A stretch of DNA of 64,000 nt from Salinimicrobium terrae DSM 17865 (lineage in GTDB: Bacteria > Bacteroidota > Bacteroidia > Flavobacteriales > Flavobacteriaceae): positions 28,191 to 92,190 of the forward strand of contig NZ_AUKI01000003.1 of the NCBI RefSeq assembly GCF_000424665.1. Direction: 5' to 3'. The notes beneath the pieces were generated by a model. It worked only from the letters and a program-made list of their open reading frames with translations, was not told the origin of the DNA and did not search any database. Positions 44,691 through 54,098 of the stretch are shown here, in pieces. Within the stretch, counting starts at the first letter, position 1; each line of letters begins with the position of its first letter. The position numbers were made by a program, and so were the translations under genes.

Positions 44691-46004
44691 CTATTGATAA
44701 ACCTCTTTAACAAATTCTTCGTACGTTACTTCTTTTTCCTCAAGGTTCACTTTTTCCTTGTAAAGTTCAAGAAGTTTTTGATTCATCAATTGCTCTGAAA
44801 GGCGTTTTACTTCATCCTGGCGGGAAAGGATACGGGCTGCGATATCATCAAGTTCCTTGTCTTCGGGGTTCATCTGACCAAACTGAGCCATTTGCTCCCT
44901 GATCCTGTCTTTGGCAAAAGCTTTAAGATCTTCGAATTTCACCTCAAGATTGTGCTCCTGAATTAGTTTCCCTTCGATCAACTGAAATCTCAAGCCTTTT
45001 TCACTCTTTTCGTATTCTTCACGAGCTTCTTCTTCAGAAAGTTCTTTTTCACCTGCTGTCTGAATCCACTTCTGAAGAAATTCCTTAGGGAGATCGAAAT
45101 TGTGTTTGTCGATCAACATTTCAGTCACATCATTCAGTAATTGCTGGTCGCTTTGCTGCTCGAATTGTTTGGCGGCGTCTTCTTTGATCTTTTCTTTAAG
45201 TTCTGTAACTGAAGTTACTTCTCCTGCCCCAAAAAGCTTATCAAATAACTCCTGATCAAGTTCTGCCAACTCCTGAGTGTTCACTTCCTCAACTACAAAT
45301 TCCACCTCAACATCTAACCCGTGCGCTTTATCATGCTCCACCTTTAGGTATTCCATAAGGTCGTGATCATCTGCGAAAAGACCTTTGGTGCTTACCTTGA
45401 TCGTATCTCCTGCTTTAGCTCCCAGGAAAGGCTCTTTATTTTGAACTTTTTCAAGCTGTAGCGTAGTTTTTGCGTCTATACCTTCAGCTTCATTTTTAAA
45501 AGTTCCGGTTAGTTGATCTCCTTCTTCGGCAACTTCTTTTGAAACAAGTTTCCCATATTGTTTCTGAAGTGTCTTCACCTGGTTTTCGATCATCTCGTCC
45601 CCGGCAACAATTTTATAATTTGTGATTGGCTTTTCATTGTCAAGGCTCACCCCAAACTGCGGAGAAAGTCCCAATTCGAATTCAAAGGTGTAATTATCGC
45701 TGTCCCAGTCAAAATTATCCTGCTCCTTAGGAAGCGGATTTCCGAGAACATCCAGTTTTTCTTCTGTAAGATATTTATTTAATGAATCCTGAAGAAGCTT
45801 GTTCACTTCATCCACTAACACAGCTTTTCCGTATTGTTTCTTCACCATTCCCATAGGCACATGTCCTTTACGGAAGCCGGGGATATTTGCATTTTTACGG
45901 TAATCTTTCAGGACTTTTTCAACTTTACCGCTGTAGTCTTCTTTGGCTATATCAACCTTGAGTACGGCATTAAGTTCGTCAATGTTCTCTCTCGTTATAT
46001 TCAT
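44691..46004 (-). CDS. tig: Trigger factor
   Basis: A 437-residue ribosome-associated chaperone. The ribosome-binding loop GFRKGHVPMGMVKKQYG (about 42-58) contains the G-F-R-K-G-x-x-P signature. A divergent PPIase-like middle region (about 150-240) and a helical C-terminal domain follow, as typical in Bacteroidota, where the FKBP-type centre is weakly conserved. It is transcribed from its own consensus promoter and lies upstream of clpPX, the same neighbourhood as in E. coli. Confidence 0.93.
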   Translation of the reverse strand: MNITRENIDELNAVLKVDIAKEDYSGKVEKVLKDYRKNANIPGFRKGHVPMGMVKKQYGKAVLVDEVNKLLQDSLNKYLTEEKLDVLGNPLPKEQDNFDWDSDNYTFEFELGLSPQFGVSLDNEKPITNYKIVAGDEMIENQVKTLQKQYGKLVSKEVAEEGDQLTGTFKNEAEGIDAKTTLQLEKVQNKEPFLGAKAGDTIKVSTKGLFADDHDLMEYLKVEHDKAHGLDVEVEFVVEEVNTQELAELDQELFDKLFGAGEVTSVTELKEKIKEDAAKQFEQQSDQQLLNDVTEMLIDKHNFDLPKEFLQKWIQTAGEKELSEEEAREEYEKSEKGLRFQLIEGKLIQEHNLEVKFEDLKAFAKDRIREQMAQFGQMNPEDKELDDIAARILSRQDEVKRLSEQLMNQKLLELYKEKVNLEEKEVTYEEFVKEVYQ

Positions 46005-46030
46005 TATGAGCGCTTATAAAAATTGGTCTG

Positions 46031-46061
46031 CAAAAGTACAACTTTTTTGAGAGCAAGCAAA
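46031..46061 (-). promoter_or_regulatory. Promoter of tig
   Basis: Minus-strand TTTG (46058-46061), exactly 19 bases, TACTTTTG (46031-46038), ending 26 bases before the ATG. Confidence 0.88.
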
Positions 46062-46089
46062 GTTTCAAAAACCTGAAATTCAGAAGCGT

Positions 46090-46431
46090 TTATTTCCTTT
46101 CTGCGATGGAGAAGAACAAGGATTGAATTATGGACAGCAACAGGCTAAAAAGCACTGCAATCCAAAAGCCGCTCACCTGAAATCCGCTTACAAATGCATC
46201 AACCAGCAATATGATTATAGCGTTGATCACAATTAGAAAGAGACCTAGGGTGAGAATGGTTACAGGAAGAGTCAAAAGTACCAGGATTGGCTTCACAATA
46301 AGATTAAGAAGTGCCAGCACCAGAGCCACTACTATTGCAGTAACATATCCCTCGACAGTAACACCAGGTAGAAAATTAGCGAGAAAAACCACCACTACGG
46401 CGGTGAGAAGAATTCTTAATAAAAAGGTCAT
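46090..46431 (-). CDS. Four-helix membrane protein (phage-holin superfamily IV / YvlD-like)
   Basis: A 113-residue protein with four hydrophobic helices (about 4-20, 28-52, 56-77 and 85-108) and the family's ALLNLIVKPILVLLTLPVTILTLGLFLIVINA region (three parts, 39-70). It belongs to the YvlD/mycobacterial 4-TMS holin-like superfamily. Despite the family name there is no phage context, and the usual view is a housekeeping membrane protein of unknown role. Confidence 0.85.
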   Translation of the reverse strand: MTFLLRILLTAVVVVFLANFLPGVTVEGYVTAIVVALVLALLNLIVKPILVLLTLPVTILTLGLFLIVINAIIILLVDAFVSGFQVSGFWIAVLFSLLLSIIQSLFFSIAERK

Positions 46432-46464
46432 AGGTTAAATGTTTAAACTAAGATACAACTTCGA

Positions 46465-46495
46465 ATGAAAAACGCCGGAACAAGTCCGGCGTTTT
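46465..46495 (-). terminator. Intrinsic terminator after the SGNH lipoprotein gene
   Basis: An 11-bp perfect stem AAAACGCCGGA (46469-46479) / TCCGGCGTTTT (46485-46495), five-base loop and a short T-run on the minus strand. Confidence 0.9.
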
Positions 46496-46518
46496 AGTTA
46501 TATTTTTATTAAAAAGAC

Positions 46519-48051
46519 TTAGTCGTTACTCGGAGTTATTGTGCCATAGTATCCAATATTCACTTTTGGAACTGTAGCATTGTATTCACTGTTGATCGCT
46601 TCTATAGTCTCATTTGCTATAAGAGCGTAACCCCGTGGAGTTAAATGTACTCCATCCAGAGAAAACGCACCTCCTGAGGCAAAAGTTGAAGTAAGAACTC
46701 CCCCGTCAAACGGAATACCTGTGGTAGCTGTCTCTTCCAGCAAAGCAGCGGCATCTACAAAAGCAAGATCGAAATCTTCAGCCACTTTAGCAATTGTAGC
46801 ATTGAAACCTTGAGTCGCTTCTGCAATTCTTTGGATTTCCTGATTATCCAGTACATCTGCATCATCAAAACCATTTACGGCATCTATGACCAGTTGAGCT
46901 TGTTCTGGCGTTGGCTGACCACCTTGTTGTAACAGTCCAAGTACTTGTAATACTTCTGGGCCAACTGCTGCTGAACCATATCCTTGAGTAGGGATGGCAG
47001 CACGATCAATTGTGAGCAAAACCAGTTCTTCTTCAGTCATTTGCCTGAATCCAAGAGGGTTTGTTTGTGTTACCGGAACATCAATAATAAAACGATTTGG
47101 ACCCGCACTGAATTGAATTGCATACTGAGAAGCAAGTGCTACAGCTTGTTCCTGAGGCACCTGTTGCTGCATTAAAACCTGCGTGAATATACCTGCTACT
47201 GCCTGGAAAAATCCTGTTAAGTTTGCCGCCTGTTCAGCTGTTAATACAAGGGCGTTGTTTGGAACAGTATTAAAGAAAGGAATATCAGTTACATTCGGTA
47301 TGTTTAAAAGAACACCTTCCTCAGCTCCGGCCTCAACCATGCTTGCAACAATTTGGGTATACGCCCCTGTGAAAACTTGCTGGCTCGTTATATCGTTCTC
47401 ATCAACGCCCCCAGAAGTTGCATATCCCAAAACATCATTATTACCTATCCAAAGGCTAAAAAAGGTAGGTTGTTGCGCAACGGCATCTGCAACGACTGTA
47501 GTGCCTGGATCTGAAGCGAAACGTACAAAATAGGGATTGGCGGTCGCCGGATCAGTGGCTAAGCCTTGAACATTACCATAACCCGGTGCTAATAAGTGAT
47601 AACTTCTTGCACCAGGAACACCAAAATTGTTGAATGGCCCTGTAAGAGTATTTAGAATATCGGTTGTAGGTTCCATTCCTGTATAAATCCTGGGTAGCGT
47701 GTCCTGATCTACCACTGATAAAACAAGTCTATTGCTGGTAATTTGTTGACCTCCCGCTAAAAGTCCCCCAGCATTATCGGCCATTAGAGGCTGAACAAAA
47801 TCGAAATCTCCCTCTACCACCTTGGCAAACTGCTGCGCCAGGATATTTGGATAAGAATTCTGTTGTCCTGTAATGTACAGCGCATTATCTGCATATCCTG
47901 CGGTTAAAGAATTTCCAAGGGCAACATAATTGGAAAAGTCAGCTTCTCCATTGGAATAAGCATCAACATCGTCAACAGGATTTTCGAATTCAGGTTCACA
48001 GGCCACCATTCCCAAGGCAAGGATCCCGAAGTATTTTATATAGTTTTTCAT
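46519..48051 (-). CDS. SGNH/GDSL-hydrolase lipoprotein
   Basis: 510 residues from the ATG at 48051 (a TTG two codons upstream is rejected). Lipoprotein signal MKNYIKYFGILALGMVAC, then an acidic spacer. Block I with the nucleophile is ALGNSLTAGY (about 43-52), the oxyanion Asn is in WIGNNDVLGY (about 199-208), and the catalytic Asp-His pair in SLDGVHLTPRGYALIAN near the C-terminus. It is probably a surface esterase or lipase. It lies eight bases (by the chosen start, 14) downstream of a FadL-type porin gene, suggesting joint lipid hydrolysis and fatty-acid uptake. Confidence 0.88.
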   Translation of the reverse strand: MKNYIKYFGILALGMVACEPEFENPVDDVDAYSNGEADFSNYVALGNSLTAGYADNALYITGQQNSYPNILAQQFAKVVEGDFDFVQPLMADNAGGLLAGGQQITSNRLVLSVVDQDTLPRIYTGMEPTTDILNTLTGPFNNFGVPGARSYHLLAPGYGNVQGLATDPATANPYFVRFASDPGTTVVADAVAQQPTFFSLWIGNNDVLGYATSGGVDENDITSQQVFTGAYTQIVASMVEAGAEEGVLLNIPNVTDIPFFNTVPNNALVLTAEQAANLTGFFQAVAGIFTQVLMQQQVPQEQAVALASQYAIQFSAGPNRFIIDVPVTQTNPLGFRQMTEEELVLLTIDRAAIPTQGYGSAAVGPEVLQVLGLLQQGGQPTPEQAQLVIDAVNGFDDADVLDNQEIQRIAEATQGFNATIAKVAEDFDLAFVDAAALLEETATTGIPFDGGVLTSTFASGGAFSLDGVHLTPRGYALIANETIEAINSEYNATVPKVNIGYYGTITPSND

Positions 48052-48065
48052 AATCAAATTCTTTA

Positions 48066-49313
48066 TTACATTTTATATGTTACTCCGATTCCGGGAATAA
48101 AGGCTACAGATTTATAAGTTCCTCCAAAAGGAATATTTTGTCCGTTCTCATCAACATAATGATCATAGGAAGCGTCTACTTCATCAAATCTTATGTAAGC
48201 AAAAGAGGTATCAATTGCCAGTCTTGAAGTCACTTCAAGAGAAAGTCCGCCGGTGAAGCCCATAGAATCGTTCCTAGGAGTTTCGGGCGCGAAATATCCC
48301 TCCTGGACGGGAGATTCATCAAGATAATAACCTGCACGCAGAGTTAATTTGTCTGTAGCTGTGTATTGAGCACCAAATCTCCAGGTATTGGCATCCTCGT
48401 AGGCACGGGGATTCTCAGACACTACACCATTAGCGAAAGTAATATCGAGGGACTCGTACACTCCCCAGAAAGTACGGTTGAAATCAAAAGCAAGTAACCA
48501 TTTTTCATTAAGCTGGTATGATAATCCTGCAGTTAGTTCTGCCGGCAAAGGCAATTGCGCATCAAAAGTTGTATCGCTAAAAGGTGCAAGCGGAGTGTTC
48601 GGAATGTTTTCAAAATCCGCCTCCCCGCCTTCAGCATTCATAATGATCTCAGACCGGTAATTAAGTCCTACTTTGAGATCTTCGGTAGCAGTAAAAAGCG
48701 CACCTACAGACCAGCCCCATTCATTCACCCCCGAAGCGTCTATGGTTACATTGGCTCTGTTCCCTTCGATATCTGTCAGCGTTCTGCTTAAGTTTCGGTT
48801 AAAGTTTACGGAACCTGTAACGAAGATTGGTCCCCCTCCAATGCTGAAGAAATCGGCAATTTTATAAGAAACAAGTGGCTGGATGTATATTGCCTGTAGT
48901 GCGATATTGTTCACCAGGTGAGATCCCGCCCAGTCATCTTCCCATTCAACTGTACTTCCATAAGGAGTGTACACACTTAAACCAAGAGCAAGATTTTCGT
49001 TCAATTTGTAAGATGCATTGAAATAAAAAGGTGTTCCCAAAGGGTTATCTGTACGAGCTGTCGCCCCAGTAGCCTCATTTTGCCAGGCAACTTCAGAAAA
49101 AACTGCACTTACCCCTGCAGAAATGGTTAATTTGTTCTCAAGATAAACCAGTCCTGCGGGATTGAAGAAGCCCAATTCGGCACTGTTAACAACGGCAACT
49201 CCCGTATGTCCCATGGCCAGCGCACGCTGCCCCTGCACACCAACACGGTAACCACCGGCATAGGTTATAGTACCTGCAAGAGCAAATACCATTAATAATA
49301 AGACTTTTCTCAT
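48066..49313 (-). CDS. OmpP1/FadL/TodX-family outer-membrane transporter
   Basis: A 415-residue barrel protein with signal peptide (MRKVLLLMVFALAGTITYAG). The mature N-terminus (GYRVGVQGQRALAMGHTGVAVVNSAELGFFNPAGLVYL, in parts, residues 21-58) is the FadL hatch motif, with the N-P-A-G turn. The 14-strand barrel ends in GIGVTYKM. It is expected to admit long-chain fatty acids or other hydrophobic compounds. Its partner SGNH lipoprotein follows on the same transcript. Confidence 0.92.
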   Translation of the reverse strand: MRKVLLLMVFALAGTITYAGGYRVGVQGQRALAMGHTGVAVVNSAELGFFNPAGLVYLENKLTISAGVSAVFSEVAWQNEATGATARTDNPLGTPFYFNASYKLNENLALGLSVYTPYGSTVEWEDDWAGSHLVNNIALQAIYIQPLVSYKIADFFSIGGGPIFVTGSVNFNRNLSRTLTDIEGNRANVTIDASGVNEWGWSVGALFTATEDLKVGLNYRSEIIMNAEGGEADFENIPNTPLAPFSDTTFDAQLPLPAELTAGLSYQLNEKWLLAFDFNRTFWGVYESLDITFANGVVSENPRAYEDANTWRFGAQYTATDKLTLRAGYYLDESPVQEGYFAPETPRNDSMGFTGGLSLEVTSRLAIDTSFAYIRFDEVDASYDHYVDENGQNIPFGGTYKSVAFIPGIGVTYKM

Positions 49314-49350
49314 AATAGTTTGTGTAGATTAAAATAAAGGATCAATGGCT

Positions 49351-49380
49351 CAAAAATAGCATAAATTGAATATAAGGCAA
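49351..49380 (-). promoter_or_regulatory. Promoter of the FadL-SGNH operon
   Basis: Minus-strand TTG (49378-49380), exactly 19 bases, TATTTTTG (49351-49358), 37 bases upstream of the ATG. Confidence 0.87.
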
Positions 49381-49427
49381 GAAAAACCTTGATTTATTAC
49401 GCGTGCATAATAAATATCACCTGAAAA

Positions 49428-50189
49428 TCAGATAAATTTCATTACCTCTTCATAAAATTTCTTTTTATTCTCAGCGTGCACCCAATGCCCCGCCCGGGGA
49501 ATGACAGAAAGTTTTGATTTAGGAAAATGTTTTTCCAACAATCCCTTATCTTCAGAAGTAATATAGTTGGACCTCTCCCCTTTGATAAAAAGTGTGGGTT
49601 TTGAATAGGAGTAATCTTCGGGAAGTGCTTTTCCAAGTTCTTCGATTTCTTTGGTTAGAACATCCAGGTTAAGTCTTAGTCCAAGCCGGTCCTTTTCTTT
49701 CCAAAAGAGATTTTTCAGTAAAAACATTCGCACTGCTTTTTCCGGCACATATTGGAAAAGCACTTCATCTGCCTCTCCTCTTGAGGTGAGGGTAGCATCG
49801 TCAACAACTTTTAAACCTTCTAAAATGTCCTGATGATGTGGAGCATAGTATTTTGGAGCAATATCCACCACCACAAGTTTTTGAATAAGGTGTGGAAAGA
49901 GAGCAGCAGCAGTCATAGCCGTCTTGCCTCCCATAGAATGTCCTATTAAAATGACATTTTTGAGGCTGTGGTGATCTATATATTCTTTTAGGTCTTTTGC
50001 TAATTCGGTATAATTAAAAATCTCACTATGAGGGCTTCGGCCGTGATTTCTTTGATCAATAAGATGGACCTGGTAACCGGCTTCGGCAAACTCATTCCCC
50101 AGAGTTTTCCAATTATCACTCATTCCAAGAAACCCATGAAGGATCAAAAGAGGCTGTCCCTTTCCAAGTATATTTGAATGTAATTTCAT
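49428..50189 (-). CDS. Alpha/beta hydrolase (YbfF-like esterase)
   Basis: A 253-residue hydrolase. The HGFLGMSDNW oxyanion loop (18-27), DQRNHGRSPHS (45-55), nucleophile elbow GHSMGGKTA (S at about 85) and the C-terminal GHWVHAE (catalytic His) match the YbfF group. It is a cytoplasmic carboxylesterase of unknown substrate. Its ATG overlaps the pdxJ stop (TAATG), so it is coupled to pdxJ. Confidence 0.9.
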   Translation of the reverse strand: MKLHSNILGKGQPLLILHGFLGMSDNWKTLGNEFAEAGYQVHLIDQRNHGRSPHSEIFNYTELAKDLKEYIDHHSLKNVILIGHSMGGKTAMTAAALFPHLIQKLVVVDIAPKYYAPHHQDILEGLKVVDDATLTSRGEADEVLFQYVPEKAVRMFLLKNLFWKEKDRLGLRLNLDVLTKEIEELGKALPEDYSYSKPTLFIKGERSNYITSEDKGLLEKHFPKSKLSVIPRAGHWVHAENKKKFYEEVMKFI

Positions 50190-50905
50190 TAGTCTCTTAA
50201 TAAACTTAAATATTGATTGATCACGTACTCCAGCCCCTGGTACAGAGATTCGGCAATGAGCGCATGACCTATGGATACTTCCAGCAAGCCAGGAATATTT
50301 TTATTAAAGTACTCGATATTACTTAAAGAGAGGTCATGACCGGCATTTATCCCCAGCCCAAGATCATTGGCTGCCTCAGCACAGGATCTATAGGGTTTAA
50401 TCCCTTCCTTATTACCTTTCGCGTATTGTCTGGCATATTCTTCGGTATAGAGCTCAATACGATCTGTTCCGGTGTTTGCTGCTCCTTTTACCATTTCAAG
50501 ATCGGGATCTACAAAAATTGAGGTGCGAATCCCTTTGTCTTGAAATTCTGAAATGATTTCCCTGAGATAATCCCTATGTTTAATTGTATTCCAACCGGCA
50601 TTGGAGGTTATGGCATCTTCAGCATCGGGAACAAGGGTCACCTGCTCGGGTTTTACCTTTAGTACCAAGTCTATGAATTTCTGCACAGGATTTCCTTCAA
50701 TGTTGAACTCGGTAGTTACCACCGGCCGAAGATCCAATACATCCTTATACCTAATGTGCCGTTCATCGGGACGTGGATGCACTGTTATTCCCTGGCCTCC
50801 ATACCGCTGCACATCTTTTGCTACCTGCACAACATTAGGAACATCTCCTCCCCGACTGTTTCGAAGGGTTGCGATCTTATTAATATTTACACTTAATTTC
50901 GTCAT
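50189..50905 (-). CDS. pdxJ: Pyridoxine 5'-phosphate synthase
   Basis: 238 residues from the ATG at 50905 ([20 protein letters not shown]); the ten-codon upstream extension is rejected. Family blocks are [13 protein letters not shown] (48-60), [35 protein letters not shown] and the C-terminal [14 protein letters not shown], which includes the second catalytic His. It condenses 1-deoxyxylulose 5-phosphate with 3-amino-1-hydroxyacetone phosphate to make vitamin B6. Confidence 0.96.
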   Translation of the reverse strand: MTKLSVNINKIATLRNSRGGDVPNVVQVAKDVQRYGGQGITVHPRPDERHIRYKDVLDLRPVVTTEFNIEGNPVQKFIDLVLKVKPEQVTLVPDAEDAITSNAGWNTIKHRDYLREIISEFQDKGIRTSIFVDPDLEMVKGAANTGTDRIELYTEEYARQYAKGNKEGIKPYRSCAEAANDLGLGINAGHDLSLSNIEYFNKNIPGLLEVSIGHALIAESLYQGLEYVINQYLSLLRD

Positions 50906-50924
50906 TTTTGGCACCTGTTTTGAA

Positions 50925-50953
50925 CAAAAATACAAAGTTGAACAAGCAACAAA
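50925..50953 (-). promoter_or_regulatory. Promoter of pdxJ
   Basis: Minus-strand TTTG (50950-50953), 17 bases, TATTTTTG (50925-50932), 19 bases before the ATG. It lies in an 88-base gap shared with the divergent CBS gene. Confidence 0.75.
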
Positions 50954-50993
50954 GTATTTTATTTTGATTAATTTGCAGAAAAACTACGGGACA

Positions 50994-51650
50994 ATGAACA
51001 TTCAGCCATTTATTCTTAATGAGGTTAAAATTCCGCAGTTTCACACTCCTGTCGCAGAAGTACTTGAGATCTTTAATGATCATCCATATTCTCATTTACC
51101 CATAAAGCAAGGTGAAACCTACATGGGCTGCATTCCCGTAGCCGATGCCAGGATCTTTGAACCCGACAAACCTATGGAGGATTATCAATACGCCCTGGAA
51201 GGCTTTTTTGTAAGAGATACCGATAACTGGATTGATGTTTTGCATAATTTTTCCAAGAATGATTCCAATATTATGCCTGTCTTAGATGATGATAATCTAT
51301 TTTTAGGTTATCTGGAGCTCCAGGATATTATGAATTTATTTACTGAATCTCCTTTTCTCAATAACCCCGGAGGTATCCTGGTTGTAGAAAAAGGAGTTAA
51401 AGATTATTCATTTAGTGAAATATGCCAGATTGTTGAGTCGAATGGCACCCATGTTTTGGGAGCTTTTATTTCGGGTACAGAAAATGACCGAACCCAGATT
51501 ACCCTGAAAACAGGAAGCATCCCATTTAATGCCCTTTTTCAGACCTTTAGAAGATATGGTTACGAAGTTGTTTCCCAACATTCTGAAGATTCCTTCTCCT
51601 CCAGCCTGGAAGATCGCTCCCGTTATTTGGACAAATACCTAAATATCTAG
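50994..51650 (+). CDS. CBS-domain protein
   Basis: 218 residues from the ATG at 50994; the frame continues upstream through the antisense of pdxJ, which is rejected. Residues 1-115 hold a pair of CBS-like motifs (EVLEIFNDHPYSHLPI and DVLHNFSKNDSNIMPVLDDDN, the latter in two parts), and the C-terminal half (GGILVVEKGVKDYSFSEICQIVESN, in two parts) resembles an ACT-like domain. It probably senses adenine nucleotides. It precedes the NAD kinase gene by two bases, so a link to nucleotide levels is plausible. Confidence 0.85.
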   Translation: MNIQPFILNEVKIPQFHTPVAEVLEIFNDHPYSHLPIKQGETYMGCIPVADARIFEPDKPMEDYQYALEGFFVRDTDNWIDVLHNFSKNDSNIMPVLDDDNLFLGYLELQDIMNLFTESPFLNNPGGILVVEKGVKDYSFSEICQIVESNGTHVLGAFISGTENDRTQITLKTGSIPFNALFQTFRRYGYEVVSQHSEDSFSSSLEDRSRYLDKYLNI

Positions 51651-51652
51651 AA

Positions 51653-52537
51653 ATGAAGGCTGCTATCTACGGGCAATTTTATCACACCGACTCAGGTGTT
51701 TATATTGAAGAACTTCTTAATGTTCTGGACTCAGAAAATATTGAAGTTGCTATTGAAGAAAATTTTCTCAGGCTTATTGACGAAAACAACGAGATAAAAA
51801 AAGATTTTCGCCATTTTAAAACATTTCAGGAGCTTGATGAGACCTTTGATATATTTATAAGTGTCGGTGGGGATGGAACGATTCTACATTCGGTGAATTT
51901 TGTGCAGGACCTGGATATCCCTATTATGGGTATTAACACCGGAAGACTCGGTTTTCTGGCCACTGTTCATAAAGAAGAAATTCGCGCTACTATTTCAAGA
52001 TTAATTAGAAAGGAGTACAAAATTTCTGAACGTTCCCTGCTTAGTATTATGACAGATCCTGAAGTAGATGGTTTGTGCAACAATAATTACGCATTGAACG
52101 AAATAGCAGTGAGCAGAAAAAACAGTACTTCCATGATCACCATAGACACCTGGCTTGATGGAGAACCACTTACGTCTTATTGGGCAGACGGTTTAATAGT
52201 TTCCACCCCTACGGGATCTACCGGTTACTCCTTAAGTTGTGGCGGCCCGGTCATTACACCGGCTACCAAAGCGCTGGTCATCACTCCCATTGCACCTCAC
52301 AATTTAAATGCACGTCCACTGGTTATAAAAGATAATACCAGGATCACATTGAAGGTATCTGGCCGGGCCGATGATTACCTGGTCTCGATGGACTCGAGAT
52401 TAGCAACCCTTAAAAATAATACCACTGTTACTATAAAAAAAGCTCCTTTTAAACTAAAAATGGTAGAATTTACAAGCGAAACCTTCCTAAAAACCCTGCG
52501 AAAAAAACTCCTTTGGGGAGAAGATAAGCGCAATTAA
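51653..52537 (+). CDS. nadK: NAD kinase
   Basis: A 294-residue kinase. The active-site motif VGGDGTILHS (about 64-73), GRLGFLA (about 99-105), YWADGLIVSTPTGSTGYSLSCGGP (two parts, about 178-201) and the C-terminal SMDSR are as in NadK. It phosphorylates NAD to NADP with ATP. It is coupled to the CBS-domain gene. Confidence 0.95.
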   Translation: MKAAIYGQFYHTDSGVYIEELLNVLDSENIEVAIEENFLRLIDENNEIKKDFRHFKTFQELDETFDIFISVGGDGTILHSVNFVQDLDIPIMGINTGRLGFLATVHKEEIRATISRLIRKEYKISERSLLSIMTDPEVDGLCNNNYALNEIAVSRKNSTSMITIDTWLDGEPLTSYWADGLIVSTPTGSTGYSLSCGGPVITPATKALVITPIAPHNLNARPLVIKDNTRITLKVSGRADDYLVSMDSRLATLKNNTTVTIKKAPFKLKMVEFTSETFLKTLRKKLLWGEDKRN

Positions 52538-52592
52538 AACAATAAAACCTCCTATAATCTGTTAATGCTAAGGTACAAACCCATTCAGGTTA

Positions 52593-52622
52593 TTTGTGGG
52601 GCAAACAATATTGTTATATTTG
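52593..52622 (+). promoter_or_regulatory. Promoter of the DUF6089-uppS-bamA-ompH run
   Basis: TTTG (52593-52596), 18 bases, TATATTTG (52615-52622), 17 bases before the ATG. Confidence 0.85.
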
Positions 52623-52639
52623 CAAACTTTTGAAGACCT

Positions 52640-53356
52640 ATGAGGTATTTTGTCGTTATGGTAATTGTCGCACTTTGCGGAAGCCGAACATATTCCCAGA
52701 ATTTTGAGGTGGGCCCTTTTATAGGAGGAGCAAATTACATCGGGGATGTGGGCAATACTACCTATATTAATCCAAACACTCCGCTCTTTGGTGGTTTGGT
52801 TAAATGGAATCGCAGCGACCGCCATTCCTTCAGGTTCTCTTTGCTTTATGCACAACTTGAAGCCGATGATGCCAGGTCTAATGAAGGCCGAAGACAACAA
52901 CGTGGATATTCTTTTTCCAATTCTATAGCTGAAGCTTCCCTTGGTCTGGAATTTACTTTCTGGGAATGGGATCTTCATGCCAATACTTACCAATCAACTC
53001 CTTATCTTTACACCGGCATCAATTACTATTTTGCTAAACATTTCATGTTAAATAACGAGGCCTATACAAACCCAGCGGCTAATGAGCTACAGGAAGCCGG
53101 GAATAACTGGGAATTTTCCCTTCCAATTGTTATGGGGTACAAACAAACCCTTACTACTTTTCTCTCTGCAGGTATGGAAATAGGTGCCCGCTACACCTTT
53201 ACCGATAATCTCGACGGTAGTCATCCATCTGAGGTAGAAGGAGATTTTCAACCCTATGATTTTGGTAACCGGAATACTACAGACTGGTATGTTTTTACCG
53301 GCATCTACTTTACTTTTAATTTTGGAAGAGGATCGGGTTGTTTCAATAAATACTAA
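52640..53356 (+). CDS. DUF6089-family outer-membrane protein
   Basis: A 238-residue protein with signal peptide (MRYFVVMVIVALCGSRTYSQ) and the DUF6089 features NFEVGPFIGGANYIGDVG (21-38), NPNTPLFGGLVKWN and the terminal YVFTGIYFTFNFGRG barrel strands. The family is common in Bacteroidota just upstream of uppS and bamA, where it may be a small barrel of the outer membrane. The function is unknown. The uppS ATG lies one base after its stop. Confidence 0.87.
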   Translation: MRYFVVMVIVALCGSRTYSQNFEVGPFIGGANYIGDVGNTTYINPNTPLFGGLVKWNRSDRHSFRFSLLYAQLEADDARSNEGRRQQRGYSFSNSIAEASLGLEFTFWEWDLHANTYQSTPYLYTGINYYFAKHFMLNNEAYTNPAANELQEAGNNWEFSLPIVMGYKQTLTTFLSAGMEIGARYTFTDNLDGSHPSEVEGDFQPYDFGNRNTTDWYVFTGIYFTFNFGRGSGCFNKY

Positions 53357-53357
53357 T

Positions 53358-54098
53358 ATGAACTTTAAAGAGAACATTAATCCTTCAAAATTGCCCCGAC
53401 ACATTGCCATTATAATGGACGGCAACGGCAGGTGGGCAAAAAAACAGGGACTAATGCGCGTAATGGGTCATGAAAAAGGCACTAAGGCGGTTCGGGAAGT
53501 CGTGGAAGCCAGTGCAGAAATAGGGGTGGAAAACCTCACGTTGTATGCCTTTTCCACAGAAAACTGGAACCGACCAAAAATGGAAGTAGATACCCTCATG
53601 CGCCTTTTGGTCTCTTCTCTCAAAAAGGAGATAAAAACTCTTCAGGATAATGATATTAAGCTCAATGCTATTGGATGTCTCGACACTTTACCGGCAAAAG
53701 CATTTAAAGAATTGCAGGAAGTCATAGAAAAAACTTCTTCCAATAACAGAATGACCCTCACCCTCGCTCTGAGTTACGGTTCCCGGGAAGAGCTGTGTAA
53801 TATGGTGAAGGAAATTTCAAATAAAGTGGCTGCGGGCGAGTTTTCCTCTAAAGATATTGATGAATCGGTTATAAATAAGCATCTTTACACCCGCAATTTA
53901 CCAGATGTAGATTTGGTAATAAGAACGAGCGGTGAACAACGGATAAGCAATTTCCTATTATGGCAAATCGCTTATGCAGAATTATATTTTTCAGAAATAC
54001 TATGGCCAGATTACAGAAGAGAAGATCTCTACGAAGCCATTTATAATTATCAAAACAGAGAACGAAGATTTGGAAAAACGAGTGAGCAACTTAGTTAG
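53358..54098 (+). CDS. uppS: Isoprenyl transferase (undecaprenyl diphosphate synthase)
   Basis: 246 residues from the ATG at 53358. The catalytic Asp is in HIAIIMDGNGRWAKKQG (about 15-31), and GHEKGTKAVREVV, LTLYAFSTENWNRP, and the C-terminal DLVIRTSGEQRISNFLLWQIAYAELYF (two parts) are the cis-prenyltransferase blocks. It makes the C55 lipid carrier for peptidoglycan and O-antigen. Its 3' end overlaps the likely bamA start. Confidence 0.95.
   Translation: MNFKENINPSKLPRHIAIIMDGNGRWAKKQGLMRVMGHEKGTKAVREVVEASAEIGVENLTLYAFSTENWNRPKMEVDTLMRLLVSSLKKEIKTLQDNDIKLNAIGCLDTLPAKAFKELQEVIEKTSSNNRMTLTLALSYGSREELCNMVKEISNKVAAGEFSSKDIDESVINKHLYTRNLPDVDLVIRTSGEQRISNFLLWQIAYAELYFSEILWPDYRREDLYEAIYNYQNRERRFGKTSEQLS

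Noticed and set aside
46090..46431. Prophage remnant suggested by a holin-like protein
   Set aside because: No lysin, integrase or other phage gene is nearby; the family is mostly chromosomal.
50601..50993. Long N-terminal extension of the CBS-domain gene
   Set aside because: It is antisense read-through of pdxJ; the family start is the ATG at 50994.
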